Counted from the first letter of the stretch, positions 1 through 11,169 are shown. The stretch: 64,000 bases of DNA from Tetrapyrgos nigripes (GCA_013368315.1 JAACJM010000009.1:310001-374000), one strand, 5' to 3'. The notes: generated by a model from the letters alone, not told the origin. Made by a program: numbers and translations.

Positions 1-2431
1 GTCTCAAACTGCTTCGACATATATCTTACCATCCGCCAGAGTGTAGACAGGAGAGTCGCCGCTGCACTGGGACACGATACTCCCAACTATCGTGTTCTTC
101 ATAGCTGTCCACCATGCTGCTATAAGGTGGGTAGTTTCTAGATGCCTCGCTTTCTTTTTTATCTAATCCCTCTATGATGTATCTTCAGCTCGTGGACGAG
201 GCACCTCTCAAGTTCTCCCGCATGTGGGTCTGTGACGGCAATAATTCACTCCGGTGCATGGGCCCACTCGGCAATCGTCGTGTTGCAGATATGCGTGTAT
301 TCAATGACAGCGACTACTACTTGCCTCGGGAATTTGTCGATCGCTTCGCGAACGAAGTCAAGTCTAGACCCGCCGAACCACGCCAAGCCGATGCCAATCA
401 CAGTGATGATGACATCGAAGATGATGGGCTAGAGGATGGCGGAGACCCCACTGATGGCTCCTCTGAGGCATTTTTGAAGGGATGTACCACGAATTGGAAG
501 GCAGCGGGTGCGGATTCAAAGAAGACAATGTGGAACATTTTCGACGAGACTGGGGTATTTGCTAGTGCTTGCCGCCATGGCTTCATTCTATGGCTTGCTG
601 ATATGGTGAGAAGCGGTGAACTGTGCGTACTCTATCTGTCTCCCTCGGTACCTTCCGTTCATGCCTCCTCTTTTTGCAGCGCAAAATATCCGCTCGCTAT
701 GGTTGCCAAAGCCCTTGAGGTCTTTGATGACGACTGGATTTTGGGATATGATATCGGATGCAGTTTCAGCCAAACCATCAACTCCAGCACACTTGGACCC
801 CGCTTCCATGCACGCAACTGCCGAACATGTGTCAACGCATTCCATGGTTACTCACATAACTTCCTCTGTCAGCTACTCTTCCACCCACTTAACATCATTG
901 GAATGGGCCTCGAAGACCTCGAAACACTTGAACGGATCTTCTCGGCATCTAATCAACTCGCTAGTATCACTCGGTACGCCACAGCCTATCGCCGACGCGT
1001 TCTCATAGACCTTTTCTTCTGCCAGTGGGACCAAGAAAAATATCAAAACCTTGCCCGCATGCTTCACAACAACTACGTCCAGGCACTGGAGACCATTGAG
1101 ATGGAGGGTCGGGATTTGGAGGAGGGTCTGAAGGCTCATGGTCTCACCACCAAGGACCTTGACGATTACTTTGCTGACGAAGCCCAACATTTTCGAGAGC
1201 TGGGTGAAGAACTACCCAAAGATATCCATGCTGTTGCCTACGTCGAACTCCTCCAGAAGTACCGGGACATAACGTGAGTCACTGCTACTCTCAAATTGGA
1301 AATACTAATTGATTACTCCCTAAGCAAGATGCATGAAAACGCCTCCACAGCATTTTGAACCCATACACCCGAGGACTATCAGCCCCTCCTTCCCGCCGAA
1401 TCCTATAATTCCAACCTGTCAAGTACACGGAAGATTGAGACCGCTCGACGCTATCTTTCCGAGAAGCGAGATCAAGTCCACTATGAGCTGGTTCAGCTCA
1501 AGTGCTCTATGAACATTAGTGAAGGTCAGCGCTGGCAGCCTACAGATCCACCATACCTCAAGACTTTGGAATACATGAACGAACGAAAGTACCGACAAGC
1601 ACTTGAGCAGCTGCACAAGCTTGTCATTCAACGCCTGTATGAGTTGCACCGGCTTAATCTTTCTCAGACAGGTAAGTCTCAGTCATTAATTCTACAGTTA
1701 TATCTTAAGATTTCACAGGTTACAAGATGCGCACCCATATCGCCAATGCTTTACAAAAACGATCCAAGGCCATTCGCAAGGCTGTCCAGAGGTACAACAC
1801 TGCTGCGTCGTCACTCAGCCCTCCTCGCCCTACACTTGACTGGCATAAAGTCTCCCACTTCACCTTCCTTGACCAGTTTGGCATCCTCCAGGATTCTCGC
1901 CACACAGTCTTCAACAAGCCCTGGGCTAAGCCCATCATTCGTGAGCTCATGAAGAAGTATCACCGCATCAGCCGAGCCCAGGAGGAGATCGTTCGTTGTA
2001 ATGTGGAATTGCGTCGACTTCACACGTCTATCGTCGACGAGGATGAGCACTTTTCTATCACCCTTACTCAGCTGGAACACGCCGGAAGCCCGATGCTCGG
2101 ACCTGTTCAAGAACATGTGGACCGGCGGCGCCAGGTCAACCTCCTCCTCCTCCAACAAATCAAGGACACCTATCAGCTTAGTGGTTTTTCTGGTGTTCCG
2201 TCTCCAGGATCACGCCGTCATCCTCAACCGGCTGCCTCCTCATCACACGTTGAACTGCCTCTAGAACCATCTACCCCGTCCCACATGGACCCAGACAACT
2301 CATGCGATGATAGGGTCGATGTGGTAGTGTCGGATGACTCAGATGGCGACTGGGAAGACGAGGAGGATGCTGTTCACGAGGGAGTGGGTGCTTTAGTCGA
2401 CTTCATATCGAACTTGTCAGTACATGGTTAG
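1..2431 (+). pseudogene. KDZ-family transposase, 5' end outside window, one in-frame stop
   Basis: This is the catalytic and C-terminal part of a Kyakuja-Dileera-Zisupton (KDZ) transposase, a DDE-type enzyme of large eukaryotic DNA transposons. Exons 1-126, 189-622, 680-1273, 1325-1671 and 1719-2431 join in one frame (738 codons) across canonical introns. Visible family marks are CPPCCYK followed by DEAPLKFS and DGNNS, then DETGVFASACRHG, GYDIGC and GLEDLETLERIFS. The D, D and E of the last three blocks are the likely catalytic triad. The C-terminal part is rich in charged helices and ends in an acidic tail. The reading frame holds one TGA at 1356-1358 just after the fourth splice junction (ASTAF-stop-THTPED), where a Trp codon would fit, so the copy is probably inactive. 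The frame is already open at base 1, so the N-terminus lies to the left of the window. Confidence 0.9.
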
Positions 2432-2518
2432 TTAGCTTTCTTACCACTCTCTCTCTGGTTCTGTTATTATATGTACTTGTGTTGTAGTTCATAAAATTTT
2501 ATTTCAAACAATTATAAT

Positions 2519-2913
2519 CTACCACTTCTCCACATATGAGGCAGTAGTCTGGGTTGCCCCGCTCGCAACCTTCTCTTCATAATATGCATGCGTCTGCTCC
2601 CAGATGAAATCATAAGGTACTCGGTAATATGTCCGAATCCTAGCAGGTTTAAGTCACTACACGCACAGTAACATAAAAAACCACTCACCATCTGTTGCCC
2701 TCAAAGTAGCTCAGTTCATCCACTTTAATCCACACGCCATGCAGGTTGCAGAACACCATTCGTGGGGGAGCAAGGGCAGAGTTACTGGAATGACTTAAGT
2801 GAGTCCTCCACTTCATTGACTATACTAACTCACCATTGATCACAGACAGTCAGAGTGTCTGGGTTGGTCTCTTTTTCACCAGGGAAAGATACGACGCGGG
2901 TCTCCTTCTCCAT
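2519..2913 (-). CDS. Small cysteine-containing protein beside the KDZ transposase
   Basis: A three-exon model (2834-2913, 2689-2784, 2519-2639) gives 98 residues from ATG to TAG with canonical splice sites and exact frame. The protein has a CDQC pair followed by a third Cys and a His in FCNLHGVW, which may form a small zinc site. An aromatic C-terminal part (RTYYRVPYDFIWEQTHAYYEEK) follows. I do not recognise the family. It is convergent with the transposase and only about 90 bp downstream of its stop, on the same strand as the dioxygenase further right. It may be an accessory gene of the element, or the 3' part of a longer gene whose upstream exons I missed. Confidence 0.5.
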
Positions 2914-3067
2914 GCTGTGGACTTGCTCAGAACAACTTACCGAGCTCCTTTTTTAAAGACTTCGGCATTGCACCCTCAAATTATGCCAAGAAATCAATGA
3001 AAATCAAAGTAATATTAGGCGAGACTGCCTATCGATATGGCACATCGGAACCTTGTTGGCCCGTACA

Positions 3068-3586
3068 CTAAGCTTGGCCCTTCTGTCTTTTGGCAAGTCG
3101 TCGCTGACGTTCCTTCCCTGCCAGTATCTCTCTTCTGCTTTCTCGGTACCGCCGCTGCGCTTCCCGATGAGCAGCTCGAAACTCCTCACGTTCCTCTTCC
3201 TCAGTATTTGCCAGGTGTTCACGACGCCTGCAGGGAGAATAGTGAGAGCAAGAAGTCTGAATATATATGCAGTTACATACCTGTCGTTGTGTAGACGAGC
3301 TTCAGCGAGCTTATGAGGCCGATTGCTTCAAGTGAACATGAATATAATGATAGACAAATGAAAAAAAACTGGCCACGCACTGCTGATAAGACTCCTTCAG
3401 CCTACGCTGTCTCTTAACCCGTTTCCGCCACTGCTGCCGCCGTTCCGTGAAATATTCGATGTTGGCAGTACTGTCTTCAGGGAAGGTGTTGGTGAGATAG
3501 TCCTGCTCAGCTTGTCCTTCCAGCCACAGATGAGGCTCTCCGAGCAGCATCTCAATTTGAGTACGAGGTGGTGGAGAAGGAGACAT
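3068..3586 (-). CDS. Small highly charged helical protein, KDZ/TET neighbourhood
   Basis: Exons 3381-3586, 3281-3325 and 3068-3227 join to 136 residues. The first ATG in frame is at 3586; the frame is open a few codons further upstream, but no ATG lies there. The N-terminus reads SPPPRTQIEMLLGEPHLW, then NTFPEDSTANIEYFTERRQQW, and the rest is a long Arg/Glu-rich helix that could form a coiled coil. No enzymatic motif is seen. Introns of 53-55 bp have standard GT-AG ends. The strand is that of the TET/JBP gene, about 0.5 kb to the right. Function is unknown; a DNA-binding or scaffold role is only a guess from its charge. Confidence 0.5.
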
Positions 3587-4120
3587 GTCGGCACTTCCCA
3601 AGGATCAGATGGCCTTCCTCTAAAAAGTATTGTGCCAATGTTCAAGTGTTGAAGAGTCCAAGGGATCTCGATTATCATTAGAATACATACTTACCGAGAT
3701 GTACCACCGCTTAAGAAAATATGCAGAATATCACCACTATAGTGCAGAATATCACCACGCAAATCGAGAGAACAGCTGTATAGCCTTCATAAGAGCCTAA
3801 CCTTTAGAAATGGCAATGTAGAAAGCAGTAAATACACTTACCTGAACATCTGGAGGTTTATTGGATTGCAAGAACAGTGATGCACAAAGACACATAGTTT
3901 GACACGAAAGAGAACACTATTACACAGTGCATACATACTCAAGGGTTACATGCATTTTGAGCAACATGCAAAAACATTGCAAAGCACACCCGTGCTCTCT
4001 TCAATGTCGTTTGACAATACCTTACAATACTTAGGCGTGGTTTCGAACATTCATATCCAAATAGTATCAAGAAAGTATAGATATTTCAAGTGACTACCTA
4101 TTTACATGCACGCAAGATAT
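3587..4120. other. Intergenic stretch, no gene seen
   Basis: AT-rich sequence between the small charged gene and the 3' end of the dioxygenase gene. A short direct repeat (two copies of an 18-base unit containing gcagaatatcaccac, near 3722-3757) is the only structure noticed. It probably includes the 3' untranslated region of the dioxygenase gene. Confidence 0.4.
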
Positions 4121-5710
4121 CTAAAGCTCTGTAACTGTAGAAAACAAACTGACCCCCATGTTCCAGCGCTCCCTCGCTGCCACTCGAAACTTGGCCATTT
4201 GTTCTTCATCAAAAGAGTCGAGTAGAGACTCCTGCATTTGGAACCCATTGTCGACCCAGCGAAACAAACCACCGGCGGTGTACTGAGTAAAAGAGAACCG
4301 GTGCTCATGTCTTTGGATGTGGGTGTTGGAGTGGCGACAAACGCCGGAAGGGATGAATATGAGGGAGCCAGGAGGAAAGCGAATGACGAGTTTGAGATCC
4401 CATAATACAAGGTGCCCCCCTTTGCACGGATCAAAGTCTCCCAGAGCATAAATACCACACCATCCAAAAGGAAGGTTGCCGTAATCGACGTGGTCACAGC
4501 AGATGGACTGCTTGCCTAGATTCCATGCTGCCCCTGCAAATACGCTGTTGGGAAACAAACGTGCAAGTTTCTTGTCGTGGTCAAGAACAGAGGTGAGGTA
4601 TTTGTGGTAGTAGTTTTGTAAACGAGGTGCCCAGGTCTGGAAGACTCCTGCTCAAACAATCAGCTGGATATCGGCGAGATGTCACAGAAGAGAGACATAC
4701 CATCGGCAAAGCCAACCATCCTCTCAAAGGCCCAGTGTGAGGTCAGACTCTTGATGACGGTGCAATTTGCTTTATTTTGGCTGAGAACGCCTGGGTGAGT
4801 TTGGCCGCCTCCATGAGAAACACCAGCTGACAGAGCAGGATGTTTGCCCCGTCTGTGGTTTCTTTGCTTTTGAGTAAAAACACACTCTCAGCGAGCTCTG
4901 GTGAGGGCGTTTGTTGCTGCATCGGTACATGCGTCCCAGGTCGGATCGTTATCGGGCCGGCCTGCGAGAAGTGCGAAGATGACGCCATTCTTGTCGACAA
5001 TCGGAGTAGCTGTGCTGGGGAGGTAATGAGCACAAGAACAAGACCAAAAAGAATGTGACGTACCGGCCATCCCACTTGTACTCTTGAAATTGGAACTTTG
5101 AGTCTGCTCCCACCAAATCCTCTAACGAATACCCATCATCACTGTAAAGACCCCCTTTCCGCTGACCTGTGTAACCAGTTGATGTAGGTGATGAATCAGT
5201 CTGGAAGCAAAATGGCGGGCTGATCTGGGGAGCATGTTTGACGTGCTTGGCGTTGGCGGAAGAAGGTGGAGCTTTCACTTTGAACTGTTTCCCTTTCTTC
5301 TTCTTGTTCTTTTTGCTTTGAGCTTTGCTGCGCTTCCATTTATGCTCGCGGGTTTTTGAGAGTGCGGGTCCTTCAACAGGCTCCTCGTCATCAAGAGCTG
5401 GAGCAGGACACTCGTAGACCGGTGACGGTGACGACGGCCGAGAAGATAGCGGAGTTGTTGTCAATGAGGACAGAGGTGAGAGGAATAGAAGGGAGTCGCT
5501 GGGCGTATCTTCATTGTCGTAGTGATCACGTGTACCCTCCTCCAGTACGAATTCGAAAAGAGTACTGGGGTAGCAAAAGTTGGGTACAGATAGCCCAGTC
5601 CTCTCGTCCCTCGAGCTTTCGGCAGTGTCTGTAGATACATTAGCTAACAAGTAACAGCTGGAATATGAAAAGTTGCAAAAGGACATCTTCCCCATTGCCT
5701 GTAGGTTCAT
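4121..5710 (-). pseudogene. TET/JBP-like 2-oxoglutarate Fe(II) dioxygenase with one in-frame stop
   Basis: Exons 5064-5710, 4701-5014 and 4121-4647 join to 496 codons in a single frame. The N-terminal third is disordered with a Lys-rich stretch. Then come WDGRTATPIVDKNGVIFALL, AGRPDND, HRRGKHPALSAGVSHGGGQ and the double-stranded beta-helix core. The core holds the iron HxD in DHVDYGN (H373, D375), LPFGWC, GGHLVLWDLKL, a second iron His in CRHSNTH, and the 2-oxoglutarate Arg in HRFSFTQYTAGG. This layout is that of the TET/JBP family that oxidises 5-methylpyrimidines in DNA. A TGA at 4888-4890, between TRAR and ECVF, interrupts the frame before the iron-binding core. No splice pair removes it, so this copy is probably dead unless the stop is a sequencing error. 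The start at 5710 is the first ATG, but an upstream exon is possible. Confidence 0.82.
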
Positions 5711-6075
5711 CAGTCAACTACATCCTGTACAACTTCAGAATTCCTGTTGCGCAGGTATTCAAAGCGTACAGTTTACATTGCTCTGATTATGCTGCAGGAA
5801 CTGGGTAGGAAGGTGGGTAGGAAGGGTAAAATCACAACGGCTTGGGGACTGCATACATCAAAAGGTAAGGACTAATGGAAACACTCACCAATATGTGGAT
5901 CCCTGGGGCCTAACAGCCTGATCTTCATGGTGTGGTCTTCATGGCAGTTGGACTTGAGATGTGAAGACGTGAAGAAAGGCTGATGAAAGCTTGATATCAC
6001 TTGTATGTAATTTGCGCGTGACTGTTATAAAATTAGCTCACTTGATTATCATTATTTTCAAATCTCCTTTTCACC
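5711..6075. promoter_or_regulatory. Divergent intergenic region between dioxygenase and right-hand gene
   Basis: About 365 bp between the 5' end of the dioxygenase gene (minus) and the next gene (plus). It would have to hold promoters for both. No clear TATA box or operator-like repeat was recognised. Confidence 0.3.
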
Positions 6076-7163
6076 ATGGGTCGTGTAGCGTGTATCGGTC
6101 CTCAAGGTAGCTCGATGACCAAGCCACCGTTGTGTATTGGGGTCAGCAATAAAATGTGCCTGTCTGGTTTATTAAATATGTATATTTTACTGACATTCTT
6201 CCAGGCAATGGCATCCTGGGGGTCTTCCGGGATCGCACCCACCCTTCCCTATGATGATCAAGTGTGATACAGATGACGAAGCCCAGCACATCTTCAGCAC
6301 CTTGCAGCCTTGGGTCCTATCCCATCTCACCCTCGCGCCGTCTGCGCTGATTAGCGCATTGCAGTCCGACACGCAAATTCAAGAGCTTGGTCGGTTGCTT
6401 GACAGGGTGCCAGGTCAGAAATATTGGGCTGTGCGTCTGGGAAGCAGGGTAGGCCTGTACCTTAACAGGTGAGTGTCAGTGTTTGCTTTTCAAGACGGTA
6501 CTGAAGACAGTACTCACAGTGTTGATGCCGTTGAGACATTGGACCAGTCTTCCAAGGACAAATTCCGCCGTGCATTCGTCTTTGACACCTTCGTGGCAGG
6601 TTTTTGCGGGATGATTACTCAGGATCCTGTCGCCCTTGAGCCCACTCACGATTACAATCCTGTCACAGACCTGGATGAGGCTACACGCCTTCGCAGTGAA
6701 GGTCTCGCATATAGGCCACAACTGTCATTGAATCCACATCCGACTGGTCCACCTCCTCCACCACTTGCAGCTCAATCACCCTCCCAGTCTAACCAGTCTA
6801 ACGTCGTCAATTTTTCGGTGGAGATTGTTCCTCCCGGTATGTGGCTTTGTTATCTTGTTCCAAGCATTGGAGCACGCGTTGATGAACACATGGTTTGCAG
6901 GTACACCCTCGCGGCGCAGCCCACTTATCTTGTGCCAAGAAACCCCAACCAGAGGGCCAGCGTCCAGTTGTACTCCTAGACGGCAGGGAACTCCGGCAAC
7001 CCCTGGGCGTACTTTGAACCGGGAGCTTGGCTACTGGCCCAGACGGTACTTGCTGAGTCATGGCTATTCCAACGATGAAGTGGCGGACATTGAGGAACTT
7101 TTTGATGGTGGTGGGTGGTGTCGAGGACTTCAGGGCTGGTTTGGAAGACGTCATCTCTGTTAG
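6076..7163 (+). CDS. Hypothetical protein with possible RNase-H-N/viroplasmin-like segments
   Basis: A spliced gene with exons at about 6076-6106, 6205-6468, 6520-6836 and 6901-7163. The middle part reads CDTDDEAQHIFSTLQPW and then QKYWAVRLGSRVGLYLN followed by FDTFVAGFCGMI. This resembles the two short segments of RNase H1 N-terminal (viroplasmin-like) domains (YAVRxGRxxGIY, then a later TF-A-ALAYM-type helix). A Pro-rich linker and a basic/acidic tail (LSHGYSNDEVADIEELFDGG) follow. The join of the first two exons does not keep frame: the stretch encoding GNGILGVFRDRTHPSL runs in a different frame from the following MMIKCDTDDEAQ, so either a frameshift near 6245 or a wrong first exon is present. 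Function is unknown; position suggests it belongs to the KDZ element. Confidence 0.42.
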
Positions 7164-7326
7164 TGACTCTGTGGCAGATTTTCTCTGGGCGATGATTCAA
7201 GATATGTAGTCGTAGTCACTCGATAACTTCGGATGTAAATTTGATCTATTGGCAAAATCCTAATATCCTGGACAAATCATAATCTAAGAAAAAAAATTAA
7301 CCCGGTCAGCCACCATCACCCCGCCA

Positions 7327-9078
7327 ATGGGAAGAAAAAAATCCAACGTACAATTCGAACGTCTGCTACGTGCTGCTCAGAAACATGGCACTTCCACCCG
7401 TCAAGCAACCAGATACCGTGCACCTCACAAGCCCATCAAGTTGACGAATGCGCAGAAGGCCGAGAAGAAACAAGCGCGGGACCTTGACAACAAACGGTTC
7501 AAAACCCGTCTTCAACAGGCCTTCACTGTAATCCAGAGCGAAGCATTGGCGATGAAGGAGGAGTTTGGAAAGCACGACCTCCAGTGGTACATGGATACGA
7601 TCATGCAATCCTACCGTCTCAAGCAAAAGAAGAAAAGTCTGGGTCCCTTTCAAGCATTTGTTCATAAGCAAATGGCGGAGATAAATTCTGGTGAGTAAAT
7701 CACACTTACCATGAGAACGCTTAAATAATGTGAAAGCGTTGCAGCGATTCCTGAGGGCCAGCCACGAAAGAAGATTCCCGAATGTATCCGTGAGATTGGG
7801 GAGAAATGGAGGTCTATGTCGAAGGATGAGCAAAGAGAGATGACGGCGGAGGTATTGGCAACTCTGGAGGTGAATAGAGAGAACCGTGAGCTTGGCGGCC
7901 ACAATAGTTCTTTGAGTGCATTCCATGACATCCGCACTACCATGGAGGATGCTAAACTATTGGTGAGCTCGAATTGGAGTTGCTCACTATGCAGTGGAAA
8001 CTAATTTTACGTACCTGAAGCTTCAACGCCTTAATGCTCGCACTGGTGCAGAGGCTGCTATTATGGTTGTGCGCTCCAACCAGGACCATTTCAACCCGCC
8101 GGATGCATGGGTCACAAGCGATCGGGTGGAATCGTTCTTTGAGATGGTGTTTAAGGAGAATCCAAATGCGATTGCTACTCGATTGGAGGGTTACTGCATT
8201 GCTGGCATTGACGGTGAGAGTTATGCTTACCTGATGGAATAGATACTGACAGACCTGGTCTAGGATGTACCCGCAATTACGTCCAAGAAACTGTTGAGAT
8301 GAAAAAGGAGTTAGTGCAAATCATCAACCAGAAACTTCGTGAGTATCAACTATCTGAAATGTGTTGCTGGTACTCACAATATGTTGCAGAGGCGGCTGCA
8401 GGCAAGACGAGGATCCCAAGGATGTATTACAAGAACTTTGATGAACACATCACTAAGAACCACGGGTTGAAATTGATTGGGTGGCCACTAGAGAAGTTCT
8501 GCAGTCCTAGTGAGCTTGCGACACGCGTTGAGATCCAGATCGTGAAGAATGCCTTCGAATCAGATACGGCGCACTTCTACAAGATGTCCAACGTCGAACG
8601 GAAGGAATGGGAGGAGAAGCGATTCCAGGCAGCGTTGCAACAGACAGAACAACAGAGTCAGACCGTAGTTGCGCCTGCTGCATTACCTGGGACTGCGGCT
8701 ATTGTTCTGCCTCCAGCCTCAGGTTTGTCTCAACCAGATCTGTCCGAACCAACACCCATGCCGTCTCCTGGTGAAGATACAAACCCAACCCAGGTGACGA
8801 CACTCGTGCCTGGTCCAGACGCAAACCCAATCCCAGTGACAACGCCCATGCCTGTGGTACCGGCTTCAAACACAGCCCCAGTCATAGCCCAGCCAGCGAA
8901 GCGTGGAAGGAAGCGTAAAGCGTTTGGTGACACGTCTGGGGCAGAAGTGAACTTCGTAAACTCAATGTCGGTGACGGGACCAAATGGCACAGTCTTGTTG
9001 CAGAAGCCCGCACGTAAACAGAGATCGGACAAAGGTGTGAAAAGAAAGGTGTCCAACGGCAATGAGATGGGGGAATAA
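7327..9078 (+). CDS. HMG-like DNA-binding protein of the KDZ/TET neighbourhood
   Basis: Exons 7327-7690, 7745-7962, 8021-8213, 8264-8338 and 8390-9078 sum to 513 codons (512 aa) with canonical introns. The N-terminus is strongly basic (GRKKSN, KAEKKQARDLDNKRFKTR). Residues about 105-155 read LGPFQAFVHKQMAEIN then PRKKIPECIREIGEKW and RSMSKDEQREM, which looks like a divergent HMG box. A conserved-looking middle region follows (NARTGAEAAIMVVRSNQDHFN, GLKLIGWPLEKFCSPSEL). The last 150 residues are Pro/Thr-rich with repeated PMP/NPI units and two basic stretches (KRGRKRKAFG, KRKV) that could be nuclear signals. No lesion is seen, unlike in the transposase and dioxygenase. A chromatin or DNA-binding role is inferred from the fold resemblance only. 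Confidence 0.6.
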
Positions 9079-9650
9079 GGTTAACGTCGTTCCTGTATTT
9101 AATGGCTGGTATAGATGTGTTTATGTCTAGCTATTAATATATAGCTATATTATGTTAGTGAAGCCTTACAGATGAAGGAACGGTTACGCACTTCGAACTT
9201 GAAGGGACTTGTAGATTTTTGGGTCAACGGATGACATAAGCAAGCGGGAGAATAGCCGAGGGGACAGCGAGCAAAGCCATTTGATGGCGGTAGCAGATGG
9301 TGGGAAGGCGTAGAGTCGGGGATATGAGCTAAGCGGCGGGAGGGACAAGCGAGGACGATGAGCGGACAGTGATGATGGTCGAGTTGATAGATGAGGATGG
9401 TGTGATGGTGACGTCGTGAGAGTGGAATGGCATCTCGGACTTGATAGCCTCCCGGGTCTTACTTCCGAAGAGGCCTCACGACATACCTACCTCATATGGG
9501 AGGAGGTGAGTGTTTCCTTACAAGAGAAATCTAGGAATTATTCATGGAATTACTGGCAGTGTCTGAGATATAACAACTTTCGTTACTGTACTAATGCCAC
9601 AACCGGGTAGGCTTGGCATGTCTATGCACGTGAAGAGTTGTGATGTTGAG
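9079..9650. other. Intergenic, purine-rich, possible right edge of the KDZ element
   Basis: From 9225 to 9420 the plus strand is rich in G and A with many gatgg/gcgg runs; no reading frame or family was recognised. If the KDZ element ends in this window, its right terminus could lie here, but its left terminus is outside, so terminal repeats cannot be matched. Confidence 0.3.
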
Positions 9651-9689
9651 GTGCCACTCTTTCTTTCTTCCTTCCTTCCGTTCTTGTGA

Positions 9690-10080
9690 CTTGTCTGTCT
9701 CCACCTCATGCTGTAACAACAATACGCATATTCATCATTGTGCACATGGATAATGACATCTTGGCAACCCCACGCAAAAATTGTAGCATGCTTCCAGATC
9801 CTAGTTGCAGCCTTTTTGCCCCTACGTGGACCGCAAGGAATTGAAGCCAGCTGATGATCGCAGCCGCAGTATGGGAGGTTAGTTGGAAATGGTAAGTACT
9901 CCTGAACCATTGTCTAAAATGCACTCACAATGCTACAGGTCCCACTCTGAGGTTCAATTACTTGCTCCCATAATTGGATTTTGCGTTGAAAATCATCACT
10001 ATTGGCAGCTGCGCAGCGTGAAGAGTCTTTCATGTAGATCAGGATGCAAATTCTGAAATGCCCGAGAAAATCTGTACAGC
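9690..10080 (+). pseudogene. Remnant of an unidentified gene upstream of the decayed oxidase
   Basis: This segment aligns by eye, in the same orientation relative to the oxidase, with the region upstream of intact oxidase copy A (53.5-54.0 kb, minus strand). Shared blocks include the bases that encode PTLxFN and LKIIxIGSCA. Both loci share an in-frame TAA shortly after PTLxFN, which suggests the gene was already broken before the loci separated. This copy has a further TGA after GSCAA. Function cannot be assigned. Confidence 0.45.
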
Positions 10081-10081
10081 T

Positions 10082-10433
10082 TTAATGTCCAGGCTTTGTC
10101 TAGTGCCAACTTGGTTCTGTCCAGGCTATTATTTCATAAGTGCTCGTGGACCTTGTCAAAACGCCCTAAAACCCAAACAGCTCTAGTTCAAAGAGATGTC
10201 GCCAGAGCCATCTTGACCATGTTCTAAACCCACCCTCCCAAGATGAAAGCTGTCTGGTGGATTGTGTCGCTGTTCACATCTGTAGTGCTTATATTGAATC
10301 TGTCCAGTCTAGAAGTGCTATTGTTCCGTAATTGCCTGTAGATCTTGTTGAACACCCTGAAACTTGAACAGTTCGCCTTAAAAGAGATGTCGTATGAGCC
10401 ATCTCAGCCACTTTCCGAACCCACCCTTCCAGG
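10082..10433 (+). repeat. Diverged tandem duplication of the oxidase promoter and first codons
   Basis: The oxidase 5' end occurs twice. A first ATG at 10243 begins with the same codons (MKAVWWIVSLFTSVVL), then jumps back into promoter-like sequence. That is followed by a second promoter copy and the second ATG at 10434. Shared blocks include aaagagatgtcg, gagccatct and acccacc just before each ATG. The first copy covers only about 48 coding bases. Confidence 0.6.
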
Positions 10434-10737
10434 ATGAAAGCTATCTTGTGGATCGTGTCTGTTCACATCTGTAGTGCTCAGCAAGGCCCAGATGTCGTTG
10501 TCTGTATGGAGACCCTTGCTGGCCCACTGAAGAGGAATTCACCCAACTACAGTCAAAGCCCTCTAAACCACTGATTTGCCCAGTGCCTCCCGAGTCTGCG
10601 TGCTATCCTGAATCCAACCCTTCTGGAAACTGTACCGACATCCAAGTGAACGCTTTGATGATTGATGGTGTTCTGACCAAGCAGGTTCTATGCAGGCTTC
10701 CAACTTTGAGACGTTCATTTTTCCGAACGAGACAATC

Positions 10738-11169
10738 TGTCACGAACTGCTACAGTTCTTTGTCCCCCTTCCTCTTCTACTACACTATTGAATCCGTTTT
10801 CTGATCATTCGTCTATTGCATTTCCTTGATAAACCTTTTAAACCTTATATTACTGACTTCAAACCTTATAGAACCTGTCAAACTCTATAATAACTGTCAA
10901 TCAATCTTCCATTCCATCAATCCTATCTTTACCCTACATTTCTCCACTTTCACTTATTCATTGTTCTTCTATATAAACCACTAGACATTCTAGCTAATCC
11001 TTTAGTTTGTTCACTTCGTCTCCGCTCCGTACTACTACTACGCAGTGTAGAGCCTAGTCAGCTTACTCTTTTCCTCTACTCATATCTCTCTTGTTCAATC
11101 TATTGTCTTGTATCTGCTCTCTGATTGTGTGACTTGGGTGGTTACTTAAGTGTATCAGCAACCATGACA
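10738..11169 (+). mobile_element. Solo LTR, 432 bp, with 5-bp target duplication CAATC
   Basis: The insert begins TGTCACGAACTG and ends ACCATGACA, so it has the TG...CA ends of an LTR with a 5-bp inverted terminus (TGTCA/TGACA). CAATC at 10733-10737 is repeated at 11170-11174. Removing the insert and one CAATC restores the oxidase reading exactly (PNETIKACYLNVTLGFPC). A TATA-like tatataaa lies near 10970, where an LTR promoter would be. No internal retrotransposon sequence remains. Orientation is taken from the TATA box and is tentative. Confidence 0.88.

Noticed and set aside
4888..4890. TGA as selenocysteine
   Set aside because: No selenoprotein family match at this position, and fungi of this group generally lack the pathway; ordinary nonsense mutation is simpler.
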